From assembly GCF_007004655.1 (NCBI RefSeq), contig NZ_ML660108.1, positions 50,450 to 114,449 on the forward strand: a DNA stretch of 64,000 nt, read 5' to 3'. Both the position numbers and the translations under genes were made by a program. Below are positions 51,631-61,257 of the stretch, one piece after another; the first letter of the stretch is position 1, and each line of letters starts with the position of its first letter. Source of the DNA: Exilibacterium tricleocarpae (lineage in GTDB: Bacteria > Pseudomonadota > Gammaproteobacteria > Pseudomonadales > Cellvibrionaceae). Under the pieces are notes generated by a model. That model did no database searches. It was not told where the DNA came from and saw only the letters and a list, made by a program, of their open reading frames with translations.

Positions 51631-53211
51631 CTATTGATTTTTCATCATATTCCATGACAATAAAGCCTCCAGATCCTCAACCGTTTCCGCATAAGGTAGC
51701 TTTTTCAAGACTTCCTTCAGATAGTGGTAGGGTTCAAGCCCATTAACCTTGGCTGATTCAATCAAGCTGTAGTGGATCGCGCTGGCTTTGGCACCATTCG
51801 GCGTGTCTGCAAAGAGCCACCCCTTTCTTCCGATAACAAAGGGACGGATGGCGTTTTCCGCTGCTGCGTTGCTGATGTTCAGCCGGCCGTCGTCGCAATA
51901 GCGAATGAGCTTGGGCCACTGATTTACTCCGTATTGGATGGCAATATGCGTTTTACTGTCTTTGGGGACTTTGCCGATATTTTTGTCCAGCCACTGTTTA
52001 ATATCGTGCAGCACTGGCTTGCTTCGCGCTTGGCGCTGGCGGTATTTCTCTTCAATGGCCAAGTGTTTTATCTCTCGTTCAATGACGTAGAGCTTATTGA
52101 TTTTCCCAAGGGCCACATCGTATTTGGCGACTTTATTTTTGCTGCCTGAGCCGGCCGCTTTTTTGGCATCGGTAAATTTTCGACGCAGATGATCAAAGCA
52201 GCCGAGCTGTACCCTATTTTCACGTTCGCACACCGCATCATAGCCCGCATAGCCATCGCACTGCAGATAACCTTCGAAGCCTTCGAGCAGGCGTAGCGGC
52301 ACCTCCTTCCCACGGGAGGGGTTATAGTCAAACAAAATCGATGGCCGATCCGGAGGGCCTCCGCGTGTCACCCACATCCATTTATCGGAAGTCGGTGAGC
52401 GATCCGGTTCTTTCAAGACTTTGATGCGGGTTTCGTCAATGTTGAGGTAGTCGTAGGTGAGCTGTTGCTCCCGCATCAGATTAATCAGCGGTTGCAGCTG
52501 TAGTGCCAGCTTGATGACCCAGTTGGCCATGCTTGTGCGGGAGATTTCCCCGCCGTAGCGTTGGAGGATTTTCTCCAGCCGATACAGGGGTAAACCGTCG
52601 GCGTACTTAGACACAACCACAAATGCCAGCAGGCCAATGCTTGCTACGATTTTCGGCAGCGGGTGTTTGGGGAGCGCGGCGGCCTTGACCTGACGAGAAC
52701 CTTGCTCGACAAAAACAGCTTTTTCTTGAAGGTACTCAATCACGCGAGCCTTGGCCGGCTCAATATCCAGCTCTTCTTTTACCAGCGTGAAGAAGGTATC
52801 AATAGCGCCCGCCTTTTCTTCCTCGCTCAGATTGATATGCACTTGATCGCGAGGCAGGTTCTTGGACAGGCCTTTGCGGCCTTTTTTGCCGCTGCTGTCT
52901 GCAACAGGGGCAGGTGCTGCCTCACTGTCTGGTGAGTCATCACAGCACAGCTCAACCTCATCAAACAGCTCACCTTGCGGATTGCTCTTTTCACTACTGC
53001 GACCATAGAGCCTGGCGCGCTCCAGACGAAGGTATTCTTCCAGCAGTTCGATGCGCTTTTTCTGCGCTTCGATGACTTCTGATTTTTTGTCGATGACCGC
53101 GGATTTATCTTCAAGCAGCAACGACTGGCGACGGATCTCTTGATCCTTTTCCGCCAATAACATCACCGCTTCTTCAACGGTGACTTCGTGTGCTGCCTGT
53201 CGTTTATTCAT
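51631..53211 (-). CDS. tnpC: IS66 transposase TnpC (DDE)
   Basis: 526 residues from ATG 53211; a frame from TTG 53250, overlapping the tnpB stop, would add 13 residues and could allow coupled translation. N-terminal coiled coil (LLLEDKSAVIDKKSEVIEAQKKRIELLEEY), zinc/HTH part, then the DDE core: YLNIDETRIKVL, LQCDGYAGYDAV, and NAAENAIRPFVIGRKGWLF with the catalytic Glu. Full family length. It catalyses strand transfer of the element. Confidence 0.95.
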   Translation of the reverse strand: MNKRQAAHEVTVEEAVMLLAEKDQEIRRQSLLLEDKSAVIDKKSEVIEAQKKRIELLEEYLRLERARLYGRSSEKSNPQGELFDEVELCCDDSPDSEAAPAPVADSSGKKGRKGLSKNLPRDQVHINLSEEEKAGAIDTFFTLVKEELDIEPAKARVIEYLQEKAVFVEQGSRQVKAAALPKHPLPKIVASIGLLAFVVVSKYADGLPLYRLEKILQRYGGEISRTSMANWVIKLALQLQPLINLMREQQLTYDYLNIDETRIKVLKEPDRSPTSDKWMWVTRGGPPDRPSILFDYNPSRGKEVPLRLLEGFEGYLQCDGYAGYDAVCERENRVQLGCFDHLRRKFTDAKKAAGSGSKNKVAKYDVALGKINKLYVIEREIKHLAIEEKYRQRQARSKPVLHDIKQWLDKNIGKVPKDSKTHIAIQYGVNQWPKLIRYCDDGRLNISNAAAENAIRPFVIGRKGWLFADTPNGAKASAIHYSLIESAKVNGLEPYHYLKEVLKKLPYAETVEDLEALLSWNMMKNQ

Positions 53212-53246
53212 GCGGGTGATTATACCCGATGTTGTCAGGATGACTA

Positions 53247-53612
53247 TCAAAATAGAGATTCATAGTGCAAGGGTTTATGGGGCTTCATCTGCGAGATATC
53301 GTAGCCGTCCAACAGCCAATTGAGCTGCTGCCCGGTGAGCGTTATTAGCTCGTCATGTTGCTTGGGCCATTTAAATTTTTCTTCGGCCAAGCTCTTGTAG
53401 TAGAGCACAAAGCCGTTGGTTTCCCAAAACAGGCATTTGAGCTTGGTGTGCCGCCGGTTGATAAACACATACAGCCGGCCGTCAAAGGGGTTGTGGCCTA
53501 TTTCCAACTCGACGATAGCGCCAAGGCCGCGATAGCTTTTACGAAAATCCACCGGCTTACGGTAGAGAAACACCTGCGGCAATGATTCCGGTGGCCGCAT
53601 AACACGGCTCAT
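53247..53612 (-). CDS. tnpB: IS66 accessory protein TnpB
   Basis: 121 residues with the IS66 Orf2 signature: VFLYRKPVDFRKSYRGLGAIV, NPFDGRLYVFINRRHTKLKCLFWETNGFVLYYK and the GQQLNWLLDG end. Needed with TnpA for IS66 transposition; exact role unsettled. It overlaps tnpA by four bases (ATGA-type coupling). Confidence 0.94.
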   Translation of the reverse strand: MSRVMRPPESLPQVFLYRKPVDFRKSYRGLGAIVELEIGHNPFDGRLYVFINRRHTKLKCLFWETNGFVLYYKSLAEEKFKWPKQHDELITLTGQQLNWLLDGYDISQMKPHKPLHYESLF

Positions 53613-53923
53613 TTCAGCACCTTCATCAGTTGCTGAACAATGTGGTGATTGTGCTCGTCGATGCCGCTTAGGCTGATACCGTTTGGCAGCGTTATACTCA
53701 GTCCTGGATTTGATACCGGTGAAGCCAGGCTGACAGGCACAAAGACCGATGATGGCTTCGTGGGTTGACGTTTAGGGCCCTCGAGCTTGCGCTTCCAGTA
53801 CCAAAATTGATGGTTTTTCAGGCCGTGCTGTTGGCAATACGCCTGTTGACTGAGCCCGGATTCCCGTTGTGATTGAAGGTGTTTTTGCCAGACATCAGAT
53901 TTGGATATTTGGGTTTGATTCAT
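53609..53923 (-). CDS. tnpA: IS66 accessory protein TnpA
   Basis: 104 residues. The N-terminal helix-turn-helix (WQKHLQSQRESGLSQQAYCQQHGLKNHQFWYWKRKL) is the IS66 Orf1 DNA-binding part. GGAGGC stands before ATG 53923. First gene of the element, read toward tnpB and tnpC. Confidence 0.92.
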   Translation of the reverse strand: MNQTQISKSDVWQKHLQSQRESGLSQQAYCQQHGLKNHQFWYWKRKLEGPKRQPTKPSSVFVPVSLASPVSNPGLSITLPNGISLSGIDEHNHHIVQQLMKVLK

Positions 53924-54197
53924 GATTGCCTCCGTTAGTTGAGGCCGCTATTATCTAACCCTGAATTATATTCGGTAGTACGTGGAAAAATTGGCGCTTA
54001 CATTAAAGAACTCAGACGAGCAATACTATACAACAACAATCGTCAAAATATTGAACTCAGGAAAATAAACTCTACGAGGTTTAATGAGGCGTCTATCTGA
54101 ATTAGCCCACTTTAATACATGTAGACCAATCGATTGTGTCTTAGCATCTGTGGATTAAGAAGCGTTGATATAGCTTAAAGGAAATTCCAGTTCTTGA

Positions 54198-55193
54198 CTA
54201 TAAACACCATAAGTTAAAAATATGTGGTAAGGACATCTTTTCAGCATTGTAATCAAATTTTATCCCAGAATCATGCTTTAGCAATAGTGGGCCATCTAAA
54301 TCGGCAATATCACCTAGTTGTGCTAATACAAAAGAAGGGGCCATGGTTAAAGACGTACCCCCCATTCCACCAACCATCACTTCGACTCCCCTTTTTTTGG
54401 CTAGCTCGGCCAGCAGCAATGCTTCTGTCAGTCCACCTGTCTTATCTAACTTTATATTTATACCTTGGTACCGCTTTTCTGCATCGGCAAATTCGCCTCG
54501 ATGCTGACAAGACTCGTCTGCGTATATTGGTATGGGTGAGTTGTAGCCTTCTAGCTCGCTGTCAGCATTACGTGGCAAAGGTTGCTCAATCATTTCCACT
54601 CGCAATTCGACCAATGCTGGCATCACTTCAATTAACTGAGAAAATGTCCAACCTTGATTGGCATCAATAATTAAGCGAGCATCGGGGCGGGCTCTGCGGA
54701 TGGCTTTCAGTCGCTCAACAGGCTGCTTTCCATCAAGCTTTATCTTTAAGATAGGGTACGCTGACGCATCGGTAGCAGACAATGCCATTAACTCCGGGGT
54801 TTCTTCAATACCAATAGTAAAGGCGGTATCTACGCTGGTGGGTTCAATATTGGTGAGTTCCCATATTGTCTGTCCGGCTAGTTTTGCCTCCATGTCCCAC
54901 AGAGCGCAGTCAATAGCATTTCGCGCGCCACCAGGTGGCATCAAATCAAGTAGTTGAGTTCGGCTGACGCCCCCTTCAATCAAGTGAGCTGCTTGCTCGA
55001 TTTGCCTGATTAAACTTTCCTTGTTCTCCCCTAGATAGCGGACGCCTCTAGCTTCGCCTCGAGCCTGAATATTGTCAGTAGAGAGTTCTACAACAACGAT
55101 ATCCCAACTGTCATAAGAATGCCCCGTTATCCTGAATGGCTTTTTTAGTTGCCAATTTTCAATATGTAAACTTAAGTTGATTTTTTTTGACAT
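54198..55193 (-). CDS. Dipeptide epimerase (enolase superfamily, L-Ala-D/L-Glu epimerase-like)
   Basis: 331 residues of the muconate-lactonising subgroup. The catalytic KxK motif is KIKLD; metal ligands are in DANQGW, EMIEQPL and ADESC; the second catalytic Lys is in NIKLDKTGG; the substrate-specific DLDGP block is near the end. Enzymes with these motifs invert the second residue of dipeptides, classically L-Ala-D-Glu to L-Ala-L-Glu during murein peptide recycling, though some prefer other pairs. In this operon, with an importer and peptidase-like hydrolases upstream, it fits processing of a D-residue-containing peptide before general breakdown. Start ATG 55193. Confidence 0.88.
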   Translation of the reverse strand: MSKKINLSLHIENWQLKKPFRITGHSYDSWDIVVVELSTDNIQARGEARGVRYLGENKESLIRQIEQAAHLIEGGVSRTQLLDLMPPGGARNAIDCALWDMEAKLAGQTIWELTNIEPTSVDTAFTIGIEETPELMALSATDASAYPILKIKLDGKQPVERLKAIRRARPDARLIIDANQGWTFSQLIEVMPALVELRVEMIEQPLPRNADSELEGYNSPIPIYADESCQHRGEFADAEKRYQGINIKLDKTGGLTEALLLAELAKKRGVEVMVGGMGGTSLTMAPSFVLAQLGDIADLDGPLLLKHDSGIKFDYNAEKMSLPHIFNLWCL

Positions 55194-55405
55194 TAATTAT
55201 TCCACTCATAAGATAGTTTCGTTAACAACACTGTATTTTTTTTTCCTTTTATCGGGTATTATTCACAACCGATACTTTGCGTAGTGATTTTTGGGATGTT
55301 CTGGTTACTCCGTTTTAATGCTAGTGCGACTTATGTCGGCAAATATCCTGCATTTTTACAGTAAGACTTTTTTAGGTCGAGCGGGGTAGTTTTTATAGAG
55401 TCTCA

Positions 55406-56506
55406 TTATTTGTTTAAATGAATCTCCTGAAAGCTGTTTTGGCAAGGTGGTCCGTCAGTTGCCCAAAGAACCCTGTCTTCTAGGTCCATTATGATAGAGG
55501 TGACGGTTAAAGTTCTTTCCTGCTCCTCTAATTGCATATTCTCATGACGGCATATTGAGTAGGGCGAGTTATCGTGGTCGCGTAAGTATGTTTTAAGCTT
55601 CTCATGAGTAACTATGCCACCTTCGTTGATTAGCGTTTCCAGTCTAACTGCTCGTCTCTCGGAGCGAGGCGTATTAGGTGACTCTGATATAACAATGCCT
55701 GAACTCTCTGGATCACGGAAGTTATTAGCATGGGTTATACAGTTATTGTTGCAAGTCAAGCGCACCACGATATCCGGTGCTGCCTCGAGATTTACAACGT
55801 GATCAGGTGACGCGGCTACTAAAAAATTACTGCTACATGACCGTGGTTCATTTGTAATAATACTAACGGCGGAATCGAAATCAATCGATCTAAGTATATT
55901 AAAACATCGATAGTGTAGTGGCAGCTTGAAGCGAGTCCAATCATCGTGAACGCTTGTCATACCGTTTATGCCGAGCCCAATGCCGGCAGAATTTAAACCT
56001 ATCTTACCACCCAAGACACCAGCTTCTGTAAAGGAAAGAATCTCTAGACCACTGTTCTCCTGAATACGAGTTATTGCACCTTTAACTTGAGGTATCCAAT
56101 CCCAATTTTGTCCTATGGTTAAGTGCCCATTTTGCATGCCGTTAGGTAAAACCGCAAACAATGTGCAGCCATCGGGCTGCGCTTCCATTTCGATAGCCCC
56201 TCTTACCCCAAACTGGAAGTAAAAAAGTTCGTAGCGCAAGTTTAGTACACTGATATAATCAAGGGGCTGCCTCGCACCTTCAGATAATCCACGTAAACCC
56301 TCCTCGTATTCAGGGCTTTTTCCTTTGATTGCCGTAAGATAACGTCGGCAATGATCAAGCAATTCATCTTTAGAAAGTCCAAATTGCCTGAAAAAACGGG
56401 AGAGGTATATCTCTATGTTATGAGCTATTTGGTCTTGCAACAGTGTCCCGTGCTGGAACCCTTGCTCATAGTTATCTCCATTGAGATCAATTACAGGTAA
56501 ACTCAC
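55406..56506 (-). CDS. C45-family Ntn-hydrolase (acyl-CoA:6-APA acyltransferase-like, self-processing)
   Basis: About 366 residues from GTG 56506, chosen because AGGAGA lies five bases before it and the family domain (LPVIDLNGDNYEQGFQHG) begins right after; a GTG at 56542 would add 12 residues. The PDGCTLFAV stretch near residue 112 holds the Gly-Cys bond that this family cleaves to expose the N-terminal nucleophilic Cys. NWDWIP and GINGMTS blocks follow as in the penicillin acyltransferase fold. Family members hydrolyse or transfer acyl groups on amide nitrogen. No export signal, so cytoplasmic. In this operon it would suit removal of an N-acyl chain from an imported peptide; acyl addition is the alternative. 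Confidence 0.83.
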   Translation of the reverse strand: MSLPVIDLNGDNYEQGFQHGTLLQDQIAHNIEIYLSRFFRQFGLSKDELLDHCRRYLTAIKGKSPEYEEGLRGLSEGARQPLDYISVLNLRYELFYFQFGVRGAIEMEAQPDGCTLFAVLPNGMQNGHLTIGQNWDWIPQVKGAITRIQENSGLEILSFTEAGVLGGKIGLNSAGIGLGINGMTSVHDDWTRFKLPLHYRCFNILRSIDFDSAVSIITNEPRSCSSNFLVAASPDHVVNLEAAPDIVVRLTCNNNCITHANNFRDPESSGIVISESPNTPRSERRAVRLETLINEGGIVTHEKLKTYLRDHDNSPYSICRHENMQLEEQERTLTVTSIIMDLEDRVLWATDGPPCQNSFQEIHLNK

Positions 56507-56775
56507 TATTTCTCCTAAGCATACTGACTGACATTGGCTCACTTGTAGTTGTTGGTTTTTCTTGCATCAAATTAAGCTTTTATCAACGTAAAATTCGCGA
56601 TGACTGTAGTCGTGATAGTTAATGGGTAGTGTGCTCTGTGAGCCTTATTCCATAAAGTTTATCAAATGAACAACACTAATAGCCTCTATAATACTTTTAA
56701 TTTTGTTATAAACCGCTCTGTATTTTAGTAATCACGGTAGATACCATATCCACCTCTCTTAAGTTGTGATAACGC

Positions 56776-58581
56776 TCATAGCGTTATCACAGGAATACTT
56801 AAGTGTGAAGGATTAGATACCGTATGAAATACAGTTTGTTTGGCAACCCTTACGTCAGTATCCGTAGCAACATTATTGCCAGTATTGGTATTTGGGTCGC
56901 ATTTTGGAAAAGCTGCACTGAAGATACTTAGACGAAGACAGTTACCTGCTGCAACTTGGTGCCCGGCAAAACCTAGTGAAATATTTAGCCTCTCAACTTC
57001 ATTTGGCCTTAACGGTATCTCCCGGTCAAGCCCATGTCGATATCTGGCCCTTATTGCTGAAACTGAGTGATGAAAAGCAACCGACTTTCCGTTAGGGAAA
57101 ATTTCGGTCAATGTTGCAAACCAATCTGTATCAGGTGCATCACTGGCAGCATACAGTACCAACTTTATATGCCCAAGTATCGTTAGAGGTTCTGTTAGTG
57201 GCGCGCTGGTGTATGTAACTACATCAGATCGCACTTCTATACTTCGACGATCCCGCATAGCCTCGGATTCACTGGGTGTGGGCACGTCAGGATCATATAT
57301 GTAAATGTCCGACGGTGCTAAGCGAGAATGTTTTTCTGGAGGGGTCAAAGTCAGAAACCCTGTATCTGGTAAAGAGTTGGCGTTCCCTTCGCTTTGGAGA
57401 TACATATTATGTACTTTAACATTTGGTGGCGGAAAAGTCGGGTAATCTTTCCACACATTGGCGTTAGAGTCAGGTGACCCTGTAATATAGACTCTAACGC
57501 GATTAGGTTGAAGATCTTTCAGCTTTTCATTACTAGCTTCGTCTTTGAGATAGTGATCGTAAAAAGCCAAACGTAGTGACACGAGATCAACTTGGCCATT
57601 TTCTTGCATTTCACGTTCACCATTGCTTTGGCCGTGAGAATGTGCAGCATAAGTCTGTCCATGGTTCCAGGGCCCAACTAAGAGATAACAATCAGGCCGA
57701 GCAGGTTGAAGAGATTCTAGTCTTACAAAGAAATCGATAGGGCCACGAGTCATATCATACCAACCATCCGTAAAGAAGGTGGGGATGCTGAGGTTCGACA
57801 GGTCATGATCTGAATAGCTTATCGATTGCCAGTACTCACAGTCAGTTGGATTTGCAATTATTTCCTTCCAAGATTCCAGTTTATCCCCTTCTAACACATT
57901 GTCGGCTGCTTCGAGTAGCGGGCGTTTGTACATCGCTGGCCCGAGGGTTGGATGCTGATGTATATTTGCATCGCCATAGATAAAATCAAGGCTAGACATG
58001 CTTTCTGCATCGAGAACTTTATTCCACTGTAAAAAGTTTCCACGTAGTGGTACCCCGTTAACAAATGGTGAGCATTCTAGAGAATTGCCGACAAAAGCCG
58101 TGGGCATTATACATTTTAATGCTCTGGGCTTTGATTTAGCTGCCAGTAGTTGTGTAGTACCTAAATAGGAAGGTCCCTCCATTCCAACACAACCGTTACA
58201 CCAATACTGTTTTTCTATCCACTCAATGCAGTCGTAGCCGTCATTTATATCGTCAATATAACGGCGGTAGCGCCCTTCAGATTTTCCCTGTCCTCTTGTT
58301 AATTGATATACCACAGCATACCCCTCATCCTGATAGCGACTAATTGGGCGCTTATCATTTCTTGAGGGTAGGCTAAAAGGATAGGGCGACCGCATAAGTA
58401 TAGCCGGGGCAGGCTCCTGCTTGTTGGCGGGCAAGAAGACCTCCGTGTAGAGGCGTACTTTATCTCGCATCGGAACCATATCGAGAAAACTGGGTTTTGT
58501 TGGTGTTAGTTCCGGCTCTGGTGGTGGTGAGAATCGCGCTTTTTGCCATTCTTCAAAACGCTCGCTATAGCTCGCTGCCAT
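56776..58581 (-). CDS. CocE/NonD family hydrolase (X-Pro dipeptidyl-peptidase S15 superfamily)
   Basis: 601 residues. Alpha/beta-hydrolase core with the nucleophile loop MEGPSYLGTTQ (G-x-S-Y-x-G) near residue 135, the acid in FFTDGWYDMTRGP and the His in VGPWNHGQTY, followed by the C-terminal jelly-roll of the X-Pro DPP/CocE type. Members cleave esters (cocaine esterase), glutaryl-amides of antibiotics or Xaa-Pro dipeptides. No signal peptide. Third after the receptor, transporter and an S33-like hydrolase in the same direction. A Pro-containing peptide as substrate is suggested by the neighbouring NRPS but not shown by this sequence. Confidence 0.87.
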   Translation of the reverse strand: MAASYSERFEEWQKARFSPPPEPELTPTKPSFLDMVPMRDKVRLYTEVFLPANKQEPAPAILMRSPYPFSLPSRNDKRPISRYQDEGYAVVYQLTRGQGKSEGRYRRYIDDINDGYDCIEWIEKQYWCNGCVGMEGPSYLGTTQLLAAKSKPRALKCIMPTAFVGNSLECSPFVNGVPLRGNFLQWNKVLDAESMSSLDFIYGDANIHQHPTLGPAMYKRPLLEAADNVLEGDKLESWKEIIANPTDCEYWQSISYSDHDLSNLSIPTFFTDGWYDMTRGPIDFFVRLESLQPARPDCYLLVGPWNHGQTYAAHSHGQSNGEREMQENGQVDLVSLRLAFYDHYLKDEASNEKLKDLQPNRVRVYITGSPDSNANVWKDYPTFPPPNVKVHNMYLQSEGNANSLPDTGFLTLTPPEKHSRLAPSDIYIYDPDVPTPSESEAMRDRRSIEVRSDVVTYTSAPLTEPLTILGHIKLVLYAASDAPDTDWFATLTEIFPNGKSVAFHHSVSAIRARYRHGLDREIPLRPNEVERLNISLGFAGHQVAAGNCLRLSIFSAAFPKCDPNTNTGNNVATDTDVRVAKQTVFHTVSNPSHLSIPVITL

Positions 58582-58657
58582 GATATCCCTACAGTTATAA
58601 AGTTCGAACTGGTTTATACTATCAAATGTCCGTTCTATTTTCTCTAGGTTTAGTAAA

Positions 58658-59683
58658 CTATAGAGCGGCTATATTCCCATAGTTAGTTTCTTCGATTGCG
58701 GCCTCGAAGAAATTTGAGATTTCAATTGCAACTCTCTTCGCATGCTTGTTGCTAGTCACTATAGAGGTGTGACAGGCATCTCCCATTACTTTGTGCTTAC
58801 TATGCGTTGATAATTCGGCCAGTTCTTTTTGCAAGCGTAGCCATGTTTCTGTGTAAGAATTTCGATCAATGCCCTCTGGTAAAATATCGAAGTTCAGTGC
58901 AGTGATCACTAAGAGGGGAATATCACCCAAACTCCCATACTCCATAATCTGTTGAGCGGAAGTTGTAAATTGCTCGCTTTCTCTTTGAGATGTTAGGTAG
59001 GTTTGTGGCCGCTTAGCTATACTCATTAACTGTTGTTTTGCTTCGTCTGGCAATAAAGACAGTGGGCCAGTGTTTAACTTTTTTTCAGTGTTTTGGAGCT
59101 GCTTTTTTTTCGCCCTTGAAGTAAAGCCTAGACTAATAAGGAACTGACTTATGTTTCCCAGACCATTCTTAGACTTGTTGGATCTGAAAAAATCCAGTAC
59201 ATCTTCCTCAAACACTCCAGTATCATACTGTCGAGGGTGAGATGCATCCAGTAATACGATGCCAGAGACATCTCGCGGGTGTTTAGCTGCGTAAGCCTGC
59301 AGATATATTCCACCCAGAGAATGTCCCACAAAGATATATGGCCCTTTCAAATCAAGTATCTTCTCCGTTCTTCGCAACAGGTTGTGAAGCTCGTTAGCAA
59401 TATTATTGGCGTCTTTTCGGATATCGGAGTTTTCACTCCAGCCTATCCCGGCTCTATCATAGCTACACACCGTGAAATTTTTCGACAGATTTTCATGTAG
59501 CCTATAATACATAGGCGAGGAGCATCCGCGACCACCCTCGATGATAACTGTAGGCAAGTGCTTTATGTGGTTTTGACGTTTTGCCTTAGAGCAATGAATA
59601 TGTAGTTTATAGCCACCAACGTCAATCAGGTGTCCGGGAGGGGCTTCATATTTGTGTAGTGGATGCTTGTTGAGTCTAGTCAT
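58658..59683 (-). CDS. Alpha/beta hydrolase (S33/proline-iminopeptidase-like)
   Basis: 341 residues. GHLIDVGGYKLHIHC start, oxyanion region VIIEGGRGCSSP, nucleophile elbow VGHSLGGIYLQAY near residue 117, IVLLDASHPRQ after it, and a late His (GDACHTSI). Typical of broad alpha/beta hydrolases, including prolyl aminopeptidase-like and esterase groups; substrate not predictable. No signal peptide seen. It lies between the transporter and the CocE-type gene with short gaps, so it is probably co-transcribed. Confidence 0.83.
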   Translation of the reverse strand: MTRLNKHPLHKYEAPPGHLIDVGGYKLHIHCSKAKRQNHIKHLPTVIIEGGRGCSSPMYYRLHENLSKNFTVCSYDRAGIGWSENSDIRKDANNIANELHNLLRRTEKILDLKGPYIFVGHSLGGIYLQAYAAKHPRDVSGIVLLDASHPRQYDTGVFEEDVLDFFRSNKSKNGLGNISQFLISLGFTSRAKKKQLQNTEKKLNTGPLSLLPDEAKQQLMSIAKRPQTYLTSQRESEQFTTSAQQIMEYGSLGDIPLLVITALNFDILPEGIDRNSYTETWLRLQKELAELSTHSKHKVMGDACHTSIVTSNKHAKRVAIEISNFFEAAIEETNYGNIAAL

Positions 59684-59701
59684 ATGGCTTTTCTATCTGT
59701 T

Positions 59702-61177
59702 TTAAGAAGTACTGGCTGATGCACTTGCCTTGCTGGTCTCTATATTCAAACCTTCTTTTCCTCTGTCGGTATCTTTCACTTTTCTATCCGCTCTCTCAGC
59801 CAAAGCGTCTAAACGGCGACGTATAATTGCATGCTTTTTCTCTGTAATGGGAGTTAAGGCTATAAATATTAGAGACACTGCAGCAAAGATTGGCGGCAGC
59901 CAAGCTATACCTAACTGTAACCCGAAGATACTTTGCTCCGAATGAGCAGTTGCCGTTGCATCAAAACCGTACCATCCGGCAATTGCCAAAGCCAAAGATG
60001 ACGCTAAAGCGCTGTTGGTTTTAGTTACTAAAGTTTGAAAAGCAAAGTAAGAGCCGCCTATGCCCCTGCCGAACTTCAGCACGCTGTAGTCGACAATATC
60101 AGAAAGCATGGATGGAGATAGGATACCAATACACGTAAACGCTAAGGTATTTAGGACTTTTAGTACAATTAGCTCAGTTAGGCTAGCCTCGCCTGGCGCT
60201 AAGGTTCCCGTATAGAAAAAAGTTGTAAGTAGTATTATAACAGCCAATGCCCAGGTAGCTTTTTTCCCTATCCAAGTTGCGGATTTATACCAGAGCGGAG
60301 CAGAAATTATTCCCACAAAAAATGCCAATAGAAATATTTTTGCGAATTCTTCTCCCATTTCCAAATAGACGTCCACATATATAAAGATCAGGCCGTACCA
60401 CATTCCAGCGCCGAAGCCGCTGAAGACATATGCGAGGATGAAAATGACATAGGGTTTGTTTTTCGCCAGGGTCTTCAATATCTCGAGTGGAGGTGTTTTT
60501 TCCTTATCCAGGTTTGAGGTATATCCGTCTGGGACTGATTTAACGCAGAGAAAAAGTGCTGGCAATAGTAGTGCACCTGCTGCCAGCACTGAGTAACGGA
60601 GAGTCTCTGGAGTTATTTCACTGGTCTCGAAAATAGGTAGTAGAGGCAGGACATAAAAGAGCAGTAAGCCGAGGTACCCGGCCATAGTCCGGACACTGTA
60701 CACGCGCGTTTTTTCTGTCGAATTCTTGACTACTTCACCGGCCCATACGAGGTGTGGAATCTCCATTATGGTCCACGTTAGATAAAAGGCTAAAAACCAA
60801 AACATGAAATAGAAAGTTGTTACGTTTTCGGGGGGCACATAGAGAAAGTAGCTTGAGAAAATAAAGGTAATACCGCCGATGAGTATGTAAGGTTTTCTAG
60901 TGCCTTTTTGTGCGCGATAGCGATCCGAATAGTAGCCAATTATTGGGTCTGTGATTGCGTTGAAGAGCTTTGCGACTAGTAGAACAGCTGCAATGGTGGT
61001 GAGTGAAAGACCGTGGTATTTAGCGTAGATACCTTGCACTACGGCGATCGGTGCGATCAACCAGAACATAGATAAGTGAGGTAAGGAGTAGGCGATGCTC
61101 TGGTAGATACTTAAACTTTTCTCACTATCTTTGCTCTTTTCGTGGCTCTTATCGCCGGAGACTTCGGGCTTTTCCAT
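59702..61177 (-). CDS. MFS/GPH-type transporter
   Basis: 491 residues, 12 predicted membrane segments and a charged C-terminal tail. AKLFNAITDPIIGYYSDRYRAQKGTRKPYILIGG is the cation-symport loop of the glycoside-pentoside-hexuronide (MelB-like) group, and the second half repeats the pattern (ILSPSMLSDIVDYSVLKFGRG). Members import sugars or related solutes with Na+ or H+. In company with a TonB receptor directly upstream it would carry the ligand from periplasm to cytoplasm, where the hydrolases act. Start ATG 61177. Confidence 0.87.
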   Translation of the reverse strand: MEKPEVSGDKSHEKSKDSEKSLSIYQSIAYSLPHLSMFWLIAPIAVVQGIYAKYHGLSLTTIAAVLLVAKLFNAITDPIIGYYSDRYRAQKGTRKPYILIGGITFIFSSYFLYVPPENVTTFYFMFWFLAFYLTWTIMEIPHLVWAGEVVKNSTEKTRVYSVRTMAGYLGLLLFYVLPLLPIFETSEITPETLRYSVLAAGALLLPALFLCVKSVPDGYTSNLDKEKTPPLEILKTLAKNKPYVIFILAYVFSGFGAGMWYGLIFIYVDVYLEMGEEFAKIFLLAFFVGIISAPLWYKSATWIGKKATWALAVIILLTTFFYTGTLAPGEASLTELIVLKVLNTLAFTCIGILSPSMLSDIVDYSVLKFGRGIGGSYFAFQTLVTKTNSALASSLALAIAGWYGFDATATAHSEQSIFGLQLGIAWLPPIFAAVSLIFIALTPITEKKHAIIRRRLDALAERADRKVKDTDRGKEGLNIETSKASASASTS

Positions 61178-61257
61178 AAAATACCAACTTAATGTTTACG
61201 ACCGAGCCAGCTCACATTTGCAAGCTGGCGCAAGTTTAAGCGAATTTAGAAAGCAGT

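Larger units (their letters stand above)
51589..54001. mobile_element. Complete IS66-family insertion sequence
   Basis: 2413 bp with imperfect inverted ends starting GTAAGCGCCAATT on both sides. The 8 bases ATTAAAGA (51581-51588) are repeated exactly at 54002-54009, the 8-bp target duplication typical of IS66. It carries the full tnpA-tnpB-tnpC set. Intact genes and an unmutated duplication mean a recent insertion. It separates the dehydratase gene from the dipeptide epimerase gene. Confidence 0.95.

Noticed and set aside
54198..61177. Simple murein-peptide recycling operon
   Set aside because: The epimerase fits this, but C45 and CocE enzymes and a dedicated outer-membrane receptor are not part of known murein recycling; kept only as an alternative.
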